From Rubripirellula lacrimiformis (GTDB lineage Bacteria > Planctomycetota > Planctomycetia > Pirellulales > Pirellulaceae), in NCBI RefSeq assembly GCF_007741535.1, contig NZ_CP036525.1:1488001-1552000 (forward strand): a stretch of 64,000 nt of DNA, given 5' to 3'. The notes under the pieces were generated by a model. The model did not search any database and was not told the origin of the DNA. It saw only the letters and a list, made by a program, of their open reading frames with translations. Below, in pieces: positions 26,848-34,502 of this stretch. Within the stretch, counting starts at the first letter, position 1. The number at the start of each line of letters is the position of its first letter. The translations under genes were made by a program, and so were the position numbers.

Positions 26848-26897
26848 GGAAGGCGAGCTTCCTGTGACGGAACTCCGGAATCTAAGATTCTTTTTTT
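26848..26897 (+). terminator. Terminator at end of flagellar cluster
   Basis: GAATC-TAA-GATTC (26878-26890) followed by seven T (26891-26897) is a short intrinsic terminator. A further hairpin, GGAAG-GCGAG-CTTCC (26848-26862), lies just upstream. It is 64 bases after the flgE stop and before the sigma factor gene, so it probably ends the flagellar transcription unit. Confidence 0.7.
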
Positions 26898-26975
26898 CCA
26901 GCGGCGTGAGATTCTGTCACCCGGGTGGACTACAACCATTAGAAGGTAATTCTTTGGGTTGATAGGACACGCCGG

Positions 26976-27557
26976 ATGTTGAATCCCGAGACACGACCGA
27001 GTTTGATCGTCCGCTTGTCGGACCAACAGGATCAGTCTGCTTGGTGGTCGTTCGTCGAACTGTACGAACCCTTTCTAAAGCACCTGGTCGCTCGTCAGGG
27101 TGTTCCGCCGGCGCACCAAGGGGATGTCGTTCAACAGGTGTTGGTCGCCATCGCCGGTTCGGTGTCCGGATGGAAGGATGATGGCGGCGATGCCTCGTTC
27201 CGCCGCTGGGTCAATCGTGTTGCCCGCAATGTCGTGATCAAATTCATGACTCGCCAACGACGGCAAATCTCTGGGCAGGGTGGCAGCGACGCTTTGGCCC
27301 GGATGGACCAGCATCCCGACCGAATCGATCCCGCCATCGAAAGTCAGTATCGCCACGAATTGATCGTGTGGGCGTCGGGGCGGGTGCGAGCCGAGTTTGC
27401 CGAAACCAGTTGGATCGCATTTTGGGCGACCATGATCGAAGGCCGCGATGTTGCCGAAGTGGCGGAGTCGATCGGAGTATCGACCGGCAGCATCTACATG
27501 TCGCGCTCGCGAATCGTTCGTCGGATCCGCGAAACGATCGACGAGGTGTTGCAATGA
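26976..27557 (+). CDS. ECF-type RNA polymerase sigma factor
   Basis: 193 aa. Region 2 includes WWSFVELYEPFLKHLVARQG and the DVVQQVLVAI and FRRWVNRVARNVVIKFMTRQ segments (about 45-95); region 4 is the C-terminal helix-turn-helix AEVAESIGVSTGSIYMSRSRIVRRI (about 160-185). It directs RNA polymerase to a regulon not visible here. The stop overlaps the next gene's start (ATGA), coupling it to the kinase. Planctomycete ECF factors paired with Hanks kinases are a known type, likely regulated by phosphorylation. Confidence 0.92.
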   Translation: MLNPETRPSLIVRLSDQQDQSAWWSFVELYEPFLKHLVARQGVPPAHQGDVVQQVLVAIAGSVSGWKDDGGDASFRRWVNRVARNVVIKFMTRQRRQISGQGGSDALARMDQHPDRIDPAIESQYRHELIVWASGRVRAEFAETSWIAFWATMIEGRDVAEVAESIGVSTGSIYMSRSRIVRRIRETIDEVLQ

Positions 27558-28975
27558 AATCGGATCACCCAAGCGAAGCGATGTTGGCCGCGTCGATCTG
27601 CCAACAGGCAGACCAAGCGACCGAGGACGCGGTCGCAGCCCACCTTACGCAGTGCCCGCAGTGCCGAATTCGATTGGATGCGATGGCCGTCGGTGACGAT
27701 GCCGGCCAGGAAATTTTTGAAGTCCTGCGCCGCGAATCCGATGCGGCCAAGTCCAGCGGCACGATCGACCAAGTGCGTCGATTGGAACATGAATCGATCG
27801 TTGACTTTGCAGTCGCCTTTCTAGAACCCTCGACACGATCTGATGCACTGGGACGCTTGGGGGAATTTGAAATATTGTCCGTGATTGGTCACGGCGGCAT
27901 GGGAATCGTGCTGAAGGGGTTCCAAGAGGAACTGAACCGGCCTGTGGCGGTGAAGGTGATGTCGCCACATCTAGCGACCGTGGCCGTCGCTCGCAAACGG
28001 TTCTTGCGAGAGGCTCAGGCCACGGCTGCCGTGGTGCATCCCAACGTGATGCCCATCTTGTCGGTCAGCGAGTCGTCGTCGCTGCCGTTCTTGGTGATGC
28101 CGTTTGTGGCCTGTCATTCGCTGCAGCAGCGGTTGGATGCCGACGGCGCAATGCCGCTTGTGGATACGCTGCGGATCGCTGTGCAGGTGGCGCACGGCTT
28201 GGCAGCCGCGCATGCCCAGGGGTTGGTTCACCGCGATGTGAAACCCGCCAACATCCTGCTGGAACGAAGTGTCGATCGCGCGATGTTGACGGACTTTGGA
28301 TTGGCACGCGCCGCTGACGATGTCACCGTGACGCGTTCGGGGGTGATCGCGGGAACGCCGCAGTACATGTCTCCCGAACAAGCCCGCGGTTCAGCCATCG
28401 ATGCCCGTAGCGACCTGTTTTCGTTCGGCAGCGTGATTCACGCGATGGCGATCGGCCGGCCCCCGTTTCGAGCCGAAACCAGCTATGGAATCTTGCGGAA
28501 GATTACCGACGACGATGTCCAACCAATGCGCGACCAATCAGCGGATGTTCCCCAGTGGTTGGATCGTTTGGTTCAGCGTTTGCTTTCCAAGGATCCCGCC
28601 GATCGTCCGCAAAGCGCGGCCGAGCTTGCCGAAACGTTGGAGACCTGTTTGGCGCATGTCCAACAGCCCACGCTGAACCGGCTTCCCGATTCCCTCGTTC
28701 TGCCAAGGAAACCCCGACCCATGAATCGAAACACCGTGGTGATCTTGGCCGCCACGCTGGCGATTGCCATATCGCTGCTGTCGATGTGGTTTCGGATGCC
28801 CACGCGAAACGTGCTTCCCGCACCCCAACCATCATTCGTCACCATGCCAACGGTCCCTGTACCAATCGTCCCCGTGCCAACGGTCAGGCCAATGGAACCA
28901 GAACCGTCGATCGACCAACAGATCCAATCGTTGCAGAACGAAATCGATCAAATGCAGTCGCAGCTTGATTCCTAG
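27554..28975 (+). CDS. Zinc-finger/Hanks-type Ser/Thr kinase
   Basis: 473 aa. At residues 30-37 is an H-x3-C-x2-C motif (AHLTQCPQC) like that of zinc-binding anti-sigma factors. The kinase domain spans about 105-370: glycine loop IGHGGMGIVLKG, catalytic-type Lys134 (VAVKVM), HRDVKPAN with Asp228, DFG at 247-249, then GTPQYMSPEQ. A membrane helix near 395-415 (TVVILAATLAIAISLLSMW) leaves a short external tail of three 15-bp-encoded PTVPV-type units (28847-28891) and a coiled coil. It overlaps the sigma gene by 4 bases, so it probably controls that sigma factor, combining anti-sigma and kinase roles. That mechanism is inference. Confidence 0.88.
   Translation: MKSDHPSEAMLAASICQQADQATEDAVAAHLTQCPQCRIRLDAMAVGDDAGQEIFEVLRRESDAAKSSGTIDQVRRLEHESIVDFAVAFLEPSTRSDALGRLGEFEILSVIGHGGMGIVLKGFQEELNRPVAVKVMSPHLATVAVARKRFLREAQATAAVVHPNVMPILSVSESSSLPFLVMPFVACHSLQQRLDADGAMPLVDTLRIAVQVAHGLAAAHAQGLVHRDVKPANILLERSVDRAMLTDFGLARAADDVTVTRSGVIAGTPQYMSPEQARGSAIDARSDLFSFGSVIHAMAIGRPPFRAETSYGILRKITDDDVQPMRDQSADVPQWLDRLVQRLLSKDPADRPQSAAELAETLETCLAHVQQPTLNRLPDSLVLPRKPRPMNRNTVVILAATLAIAISLLSMWFRMPTRNVLPAPQPSFVTMPTVPVPIVPVPTVRPMEPEPSIDQQIQSLQNEIDQMQSQLDS
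28847..28891 (+). repeat. 15-bp tandem units in kinase tail
   Basis: Three 15-base units starting CCAACGGTCCCTGTA, CCAATCGTCCCCGTG and CCAACGGTCAGGCCA encode Pro-x-Val-Pro/Arg-Val/Pro steps after the membrane helix. Confidence 0.7.
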
Positions 28976-28988
28976 CACGCGATCTGTC

Positions 28989-29057
28989 GTCGTGGGATTC
29001 GCTAGAACTTCCTGATCCGAGTGTTGCTTGGAAAGGAATCCTGGCGAGTCCCACAAC
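28989..29057. repeat. Long hairpin element, copy 2
   Basis: GTCGTGGGATTCGCTAG (28989-29005) pairs with CTGGCGAGTCCCACAAC (29041-29057): 16 of 17 positions pair, including two G-T pairs. TTCC/GGAA inside extends the stem. It begins 14 bases after the kinase stop. The left arm is nearly identical to copy 1 at 20749. Confidence 0.75.
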
Positions 29058-29114
29058 ACGATTTTGATGGCCCTCCGTCACCCTTTTCTCACCACTGGTT
29101 CGAGGATGATCCCG

Positions 29115-30218
29115 ATGAAACGTTTTTTGAAACTGGCTTGCCCACTCCTTTGCGTGTTCTCACTCGGTGGTTTCGCACACGCCCAGGGTGGCGGCATGGG
29201 TGGCGGCATGGGCGGGTTTGGTGGGATGCAGCCGATGGAGGTCGTGGTTCTGCTAGGGGATAACTACGACTTTCAGTCACAGCCATTCGTCAACGCTCAG
29301 GAAATCGTGCGAGCGTTCGGGCCAGATGACAATGGCATGCTTCTGCAGGGTGCGCCGACGCTGGAGAGTGTCCGCGTGGACGTCACCAGCCCCATTCCTG
29401 AGTCAGCACAGCGGTCGCTGGTGGCGGAATACTTCCCAAGCAAGTTGGAAGGGCCGGCGTTGGATGAATTCAAGAAGAACACCAAACTGTTGGCGCTGCG
29501 GTTCGGGATCAACCAGGTCGACTTTGTTCCAGTCGATGGTGAGCAAGACAGCGACCGCGTCGCGGGGACGTGGCTGCGAGAACCGTATTTTTCGGAAGTT
29601 CAGTTGGCCAAAGAGTCGAGGATGCTCTATTCGATCTCGACGGTGATCGCGTCCGCGGGGGACAACGAATCGCCATCTAGGGTGAGGCTGGATTTATATG
29701 CCGTCAAGAAGAATTCGCAGGCCAACGGCGCTGATCCACTTGCCGAAATGCCGGGGATGGATTCGATGATGGATGGAATGTATGGCGACACGATGGGCAT
29801 GGATTCGGGCATGGGCGGTATGGATATGGGGATGGGGATGGATATGGGCATGGATATGGGCATGAGTGAGATGAGTGGGGGCATGGGCATGGGCATGGGA
29901 GGTAGGAGGACGCCTAGCCTCGAAGATTTGTCGAGCAAAGTCGCCAAAAATGAGTCGCAGCGGGGGCACTTGAAGAAACGAATCAACGCGATCGTTGCGG
30001 AAGTTGCCCATCTAGCAGATGAGGATTCCGGAGCCCTGCGTCAACAGTTGACTGAGGTCGTACGAGCCGACTTCCAATTGGAAAACGAGAACCAAATGTT
30101 GAAGTACCGCGAACTGGAACTAAAGCTGAACCGACTGCGAGGCAGCATCTCGAAGCAGATGCAGCGGATCGACCAAACGGTCCAGCAGCGAGTGGAATCG
30201 TTGTTATCCCAGCCCTAG
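29115..30218 (+). CDS. Secreted Met/Gly-rich protein with coiled-coil C-terminus
   Basis: About 367 aa from ATG 29115, which has GAGG 9 bases upstream; ATG 29106 is possible and an upstream start at 29028 would run through the hairpin element. A signal peptide (FLKLACPLLCVFSLGGFAHA) is followed by a Gly/Met-rich patch, a folded region (about 40-200; FVNAQEIVRAFGPDDNGM, RVDVTSPIPES), a striking Met-Gly-Asp run (about 210-260) and a helical coiled coil (KNESQRGHLKKRINAIVAEV ... QRIDQTVQQRVESL). Methionine-rich runs can bind soft metals such as copper, but this is only a suggestion. Its place after the sigma/kinase pair makes it a possible target of that pair. I do not recognise the family. Confidence 0.7.
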   Translation: MKRFLKLACPLLCVFSLGGFAHAQGGGMGGGMGGFGGMQPMEVVVLLGDNYDFQSQPFVNAQEIVRAFGPDDNGMLLQGAPTLESVRVDVTSPIPESAQRSLVAEYFPSKLEGPALDEFKKNTKLLALRFGINQVDFVPVDGEQDSDRVAGTWLREPYFSEVQLAKESRMLYSISTVIASAGDNESPSRVRLDLYAVKKNSQANGADPLAEMPGMDSMMDGMYGDTMGMDSGMGGMDMGMGMDMGMDMGMSEMSGGMGMGMGGRRTPSLEDLSSKVAKNESQRGHLKKRINAIVAEVAHLADEDSGALRQQLTEVVRADFQLENENQMLKYRELELKLNRLRGSISKQMQRIDQTVQQRVESLLSQP

Positions 30219-30282
30219 TGCAGGTAGGCTGCAAAAGAGGCCGCAGCAGCTCACTCCGTCTTGCCCCTTCTCCCCCCCGCGA

Positions 30283-30307
30283 TGAATGCGAGTTCTGCTC
30301 GCATTCA
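30283..30307. terminator. Strong hairpin downstream of Met/Gly-rich gene
   Basis: TGAATGCGAG, loop TTCTG, CTCGCATTCA: a perfect 10-bp stem 65 bases after the stop. There is no T-run on either side, so terminator function is uncertain. Confidence 0.45.
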
Positions 30308-30339
30308 ACATGGGGTAGAGGGACGGCACGAACAGGACC

Positions 30340-30444
30340 GATTGCAAATTGAACAATGCAAATTGACCATCGAAAAAAACACCGCAGTCCTGTCGTCACG
30401 CGGAAAATTTGCATTTTGAAATGTCCATTTTGCAATTTGCAATC
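30340..30444. repeat. Nested AT-rich inverted repeat
   Basis: GATTGCAAATTG (30340-30351) and CAATTTGCAATC (30433-30444) are perfect complements. Inside them ATGCAAATT (30356-30364) faces AATTTGCAT near 30406-30414. AT content is far above the surroundings. It resembles a small MITE-like or structural element with no coding capacity. Confidence 0.7.
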
Positions 30445-30590
30445 TTTACCCCCGGTTGAGCGTGGGAACCGTGGCAAGGCCGCCGTTGCCTATTCGTGTG
30501 ATTCGTGATTTGGCTTTTTACAGGCTCACCACATCGCCGCCCAGTTCGAACTAGGGGCGATGGATTCCGTCACGTTGGCATGTCGCGGAA

Positions 30591-33500
30591 CTAGTGGCCG
30601 GCGGGTTTGGATTGGCGAATGAAGTGAATCAGGTCACTGAGTTGCTCGGGTGACATCACTTCGCCAAAGTTATTGGGCATCAAAGACAGCCCGCCATCAC
30701 GCCGCTGCTCGATCGCGTCGACATCGATGGAAATTGGTTTGCCCGTCGCATCGACGATGGTGACTGAATCGTCGGTTTCCGAACGGATCAAACCGACGAT
30801 CACCCGCCCGTCGTCGATCAACACACTGGTGGTTCGAAACGCCTGGTCCACATTCAGGTTGGGCACCACGATGTCTTCCAGCAATCGGGCGACGCTTCGC
30901 GCGGCGGCGCCGTCTAGCTGAGGACCGACGACGGCACCGACCCCTTGGATTTGGTGACAGGCGACACAGTGTTTCTGGAACATTTGTTGACCCGGTTCCA
31001 ATTGGCCAGAGAGCTTCGGTACCGATACGTACAGTTCCGCCAAAAGCTTGCTGCTAGCAGAATCCATGTCGACGCCGTCCGTGATCGCGGCGATTCTGGT
31101 CTGTTGGTCAGGCGTGGCTTTGGCCAGTAACGGTTGACTGACACCGGGGTCGGCCAGCACGGCTGCGCCGATCCAACCGGCTTCTGACATCGCGACCAAT
31201 CGTTCCACGTCGGCGCCGCTGGAAACCCATGCGGTGGCAAACTGGATCTGCTGTGCGACCGACAGTCGCTTGCAAACGGACTGCGTGACCTTTGCAATGG
31301 CATCGGTATCCCCCGATCGGACGGCGGCGATCGCTTCGCGGATCGATGATCGGGCGGGTTGCCAGCGGCAGACGGACTGAAGGGTCAACGCGTCGCCTGG
31401 TCTACCCTGGACGCTGGCAATCGCACTGGCAATGGATGCTTGGGCGATCGGTCCGTCGATTCCACGATCCATCCGCTGCTGCAGCGGCGGGATTAGTTCT
31501 GTCATCCCCAGCCGCTTCATCCATTCCACGACGGTGGCGACGGATGAATCTTGATTGGCAAAGGACAGTGATTTTGGCGTCGCCGGATCAAACGCTATCC
31601 ATGCATAGGCGGAACCCGAATCGCCGTCGATGACCCTTAGTCGAACATGGGTCCCCTGGATGTCAGTGGTGTCCCACTGGATCCACTTGGCGATGTCGCT
31701 GCGCGGTGGAAACGCTTCGCGAATCACTTCGCCATTTTCCGCGGTGACCAATTGGACGCGGTTCTTTTGATGGTCGTCGTTTTCGGGATGGCTGTTATGC
31801 CCGGCCAGCCAAAACGAGATTGAATCGGACGCCACAAAGTAATCGCTGGACATATCGCCGGTGTACTGCTCGGACCGTGACAAACTGCTGCGCAGTCGCC
31901 GTGTTTGTTGGTCGTCGCTGGTTCGATCTTCGAAAGACCAAGCGGCTCCGTCGCTTGTGGATCCATCGTCCCTGGTCGACCACTGCACCATTGGGGCGGC
32001 GTCGTTCATCCGGCGAACTTGGTCCATCAACAGTTCGATCGCCCAGTCGTGGATCGCGGGGGAAACGTGTCCGGGACGGGCGCCATCCGCCTTGCAGATC
32101 AGATCCAGTAGCCGCCACCTTTGTCGGGACGTTCCATCGGTCATTCGACGTGCGATGGCGACACACGATGGCAAAGAATCCCGACCCGAATACGTGGCTG
32201 CGTGCATCAAGTATCGTTCGGCATCCGCATCATCGGGATGTTCATCCAAGTATCGAAGCAGGATCTGAGCCGACGTTTCGTTAGGGATCGTCAACAGGAT
32301 CGGCAACCAGGCGGGATCGATTTCACCGGCCCATACCGGCGAATCGATGGGCTCTCGCATCATCAAGGAACGCAGGGCGATACGAATGCTGTACTGCAGA
32401 ACGGGATCGGTGTCGGGGACCTCGGCTAACAATCCAGTCAACGGTTCGACGTTGCCGAAGCCGCCATGCAAACCAGCAAACTCCGCCGCAGCCCGTTTCA
32501 CGTGCGCGTTGCGATCACGCAGCGCGGTCGGCAGCAAAGATATAAATTTCGTAGGGGCGTCCGTTTCGCACGCCTGATGCCAAGCCGCCACGCGTACCAG
32601 CGGTGACGAATCGCCGATGTCGGCAAGAATCTGTTCGGCGGACATGGCCACATTCGCCGCATCGGTGGCACCCGAATGGTTGGGCAGCGTGACGCTGTTG
32701 TTGGTGGCATGGTCGGTTGCCGCACTGCTTTGCGAACCACCCGTGTATCGAATCTGCCAAATGCGTCCGCTGCTGCGGTCGCGTCCCGGGTGTTCCAACG
32801 GGACTTCGTAGTGACCGATGATCTTGTTGTAAAAGTCGGCGACATAGATGTGACCATCGGGCCCCATCTGTAAATCCACTGGTCGAAACCACGGGTCGTC
32901 GCTGGTCATGAAATCCGGTTGCTCGATTCCGCGCGCGGTTGCACCCTGGAACGACAGCGCGTTGCGATTCAGTCGCGATGTCATCACGTTGCCGCTGATG
33001 AACTGTTTGCGTAGCGGTTCGATGGGGGAATTCGGGGCGACATACACCAGGCCGGAAATCGCCGTGCTGCCGTGCAAATGGTCGATCATCGGGGGCAGGA
33101 ACCCCAATCCGTTGTCGGGGCGACCAAAGCTGGGATAGCAGGCTCCGCGGATCAACTGGGACACCGGCTTGCTGTGGCAATCGGCCGAATACAGATAGCC
33201 CCAATGGTCCCGGGTCATGCCAAACGGATTGACCTGGCCTTGGGTGTAAAGTTCTACACGGCTGCCGTCGGGGCGGAATCGGAACGTATTGCCCGAATGC
33301 AGGGCGACGGTGTTTCCATCGGTCCCGGCGACACTGCTTTGATTGTTGAATCCATGGCAGGCATAGATCCAGCCATCGCCACCGTCACGCAGCGAATTGA
33401 CCAGCCCATGCGTATCGCGAGTGGTGTCAAAGGGGCCAAGGACGACGTCGCGACGATCGCAAACCCCATCGCCATCGGTGTCTTGCAAATACCACAGGTT

Positions 33501-34019
33501 CGGGATGCTGAAACACAGGCAACCGTTGCCATAGGGCAAGATTCCGATCGGGATACTCAACTTGTCAGCAAACTTCGTGAATTGATCGGCCCGTCCGTCC
33601 CCGTCGGAATCTTCCAGGATCATGATCGCGTCCGACGGTTCGGTACCCGCCGCTGCTGGGTAGGGGTAATCGACGCTTTGCGTGACCCACATCCGGCCGC
33701 GGTCATCGATCGCCATGTTCAGGGGTTTGGCAATGTCGGGTTCGGCGGCAAATAGCCTGATTTCGAAGCCTGGTGGCAGATGGAAACCGAGTCGCTCGTC
33801 TTCGGGAGATCGCCAATCGGTCGGACGCACGCCTTCGCCGTAAACCTCCGCGGCGGTGGCCGGTTCATCCACCACCAAAGAAGCGACCTGAAGATCCGCG
33901 GCATTGGTTGTGCCCAGAAGAACGCACAAAACGAGAACGCACAAAACGGGAACGCTTAGCACGGGAACGCTTAGCACGGTGGCGATCGCCAACTGGCAAT
34001 GAATACGACACAGGATCAT
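30591..34019 (-). CDS. Large secreted dehydrogenase-like protein with C-terminal cytochrome c domain
   Basis: 1142 aa of a planctomycete-type family. In order: a signal peptide; a beta-propeller region about 60-430 of the putative membrane-bound dehydrogenase type (GFEIRLFAAEPDIAKPLNMA, DDRGRMWVTQSVDYP, DGRADQFTKFADKL, DFYNKIIGHYEVP); helical HEAT-like repeats about 460-650; and a C-terminal haem-binding domain with CVACH (Cys1018, Cys1021, His1022) followed by a GPQLDG motif. These proteins probably oxidise sugars or sugar derivatives in the periplasm and pass electrons to the haem; the substrate is unknown. The signal peptide core is encoded by four 15-bp units (33920-33979) in an A-A-B-B pattern. 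The gene stands alone. Confidence 0.88.
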   Translation of the reverse strand: MILCRIHCQLAIATVLSVPVLSVPVLCVLVLCVLLGTTNAADLQVASLVVDEPATAAEVYGEGVRPTDWRSPEDERLGFHLPPGFEIRLFAAEPDIAKPLNMAIDDRGRMWVTQSVDYPYPAAAGTEPSDAIMILEDSDGDGRADQFTKFADKLSIPIGILPYGNGCLCFSIPNLWYLQDTDGDGVCDRRDVVLGPFDTTRDTHGLVNSLRDGGDGWIYACHGFNNQSSVAGTDGNTVALHSGNTFRFRPDGSRVELYTQGQVNPFGMTRDHWGYLYSADCHSKPVSQLIRGACYPSFGRPDNGLGFLPPMIDHLHGSTAISGLVYVAPNSPIEPLRKQFISGNVMTSRLNRNALSFQGATARGIEQPDFMTSDDPWFRPVDLQMGPDGHIYVADFYNKIIGHYEVPLEHPGRDRSSGRIWQIRYTGGSQSSAATDHATNNSVTLPNHSGATDAANVAMSAEQILADIGDSSPLVRVAAWHQACETDAPTKFISLLPTALRDRNAHVKRAAAEFAGLHGGFGNVEPLTGLLAEVPDTDPVLQYSIRIALRSLMMREPIDSPVWAGEIDPAWLPILLTIPNETSAQILLRYLDEHPDDADAERYLMHAATYSGRDSLPSCVAIARRMTDGTSRQRWRLLDLICKADGARPGHVSPAIHDWAIELLMDQVRRMNDAAPMVQWSTRDDGSTSDGAAWSFEDRTSDDQQTRRLRSSLSRSEQYTGDMSSDYFVASDSISFWLAGHNSHPENDDHQKNRVQLVTAENGEVIREAFPPRSDIAKWIQWDTTDIQGTHVRLRVIDGDSGSAYAWIAFDPATPKSLSFANQDSSVATVVEWMKRLGMTELIPPLQQRMDRGIDGPIAQASIASAIASVQGRPGDALTLQSVCRWQPARSSIREAIAAVRSGDTDAIAKVTQSVCKRLSVAQQIQFATAWVSSGADVERLVAMSEAGWIGAAVLADPGVSQPLLAKATPDQQTRIAAITDGVDMDSASSKLLAELYVSVPKLSGQLEPGQQMFQKHCVACHQIQGVGAVVGPQLDGAAARSVARLLEDIVVPNLNVDQAFRTTSVLIDDGRVIVGLIRSETDDSVTIVDATGKPISIDVDAIEQRRDGGLSLMPNNFGEVMSPEQLSDLIHFIRQSKPAGH
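33920..33979 (-). repeat. Four 15-bp units encoding signal-peptide core
   Basis: On the plus strand: GAACGCACAAAACGA, GAACGCACAAAACGG, GAACGCTTAGCACGG, GAACGCTTAGCACGG. The minus-strand product reads VLSVP twice and VLCVL twice, forming the hydrophobic stretch of the export signal. Confidence 0.9.
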
Positions 34020-34502
34020 GGGCAGTCTCGTTGCGAATCAACGGATTCCCCGCGACGATCGATTGCCAGTTTCAGCAGGCCATCGAAAGGGGGAAGGTTG
34101 TGGGGTGGGCGGTCCGCTTTGTCGGCTGAAACCGTCGTTTTGGTGGGGAATCCGTGCTCTGCAGGTCGTCGGAGGGTTGGTTCGGCAGGCCCACCGTGTC
34201 TGGGCAGCGGATGTGGGATCGAGTCGTTCCCACACGCCTAGGATAACCGCTGGGATGGGGCATCGGGGGCGGTAACGACGGCGTATCTGGCGGCCCGACC
34301 CAGGTCGTCTCTGGTCGCTCCACCCAGGTATCCAAACGGGCGTCCACACGGGGGGCATGCCGGTCCAGTGGATGGCCCCCAAGCCCGTCACGGATGGCCG
34401 CTTTGCCTCGTCACTTTTAATGGGCTGTTCAGATAGGCTTGGGGAAGCGAAATTCAGGGATCAACGAGTTTTCCGATTCCCGATGTTCCCGAAGTTTCCG
34501 TG
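34020..34502. other. Divergent intergenic region before proS
   Basis: These 483 bases separate the dehydrogenase (minus) from proS (plus), so promoters in both directions are expected. I see an inverted repeat, TGTGGGA (34212-34218) and TCCCACA (34228-34234), with a 9-base spacer, which could be an operator or hairpin. I find no convincing -35/-10 pair, RNA gene or coding sequence. Confidence 0.5.

Larger units (their letters stand above)
30219..30590. other. Intergenic region with two hairpin structures
   Basis: This 372-base gap lies between convergent genes. It contains the 10-bp hairpin at 30283-30307 and the nested AT-rich inverted repeat at 30340-30444 listed separately. I see no gene in the remainder. 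Confidence 0.6.
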
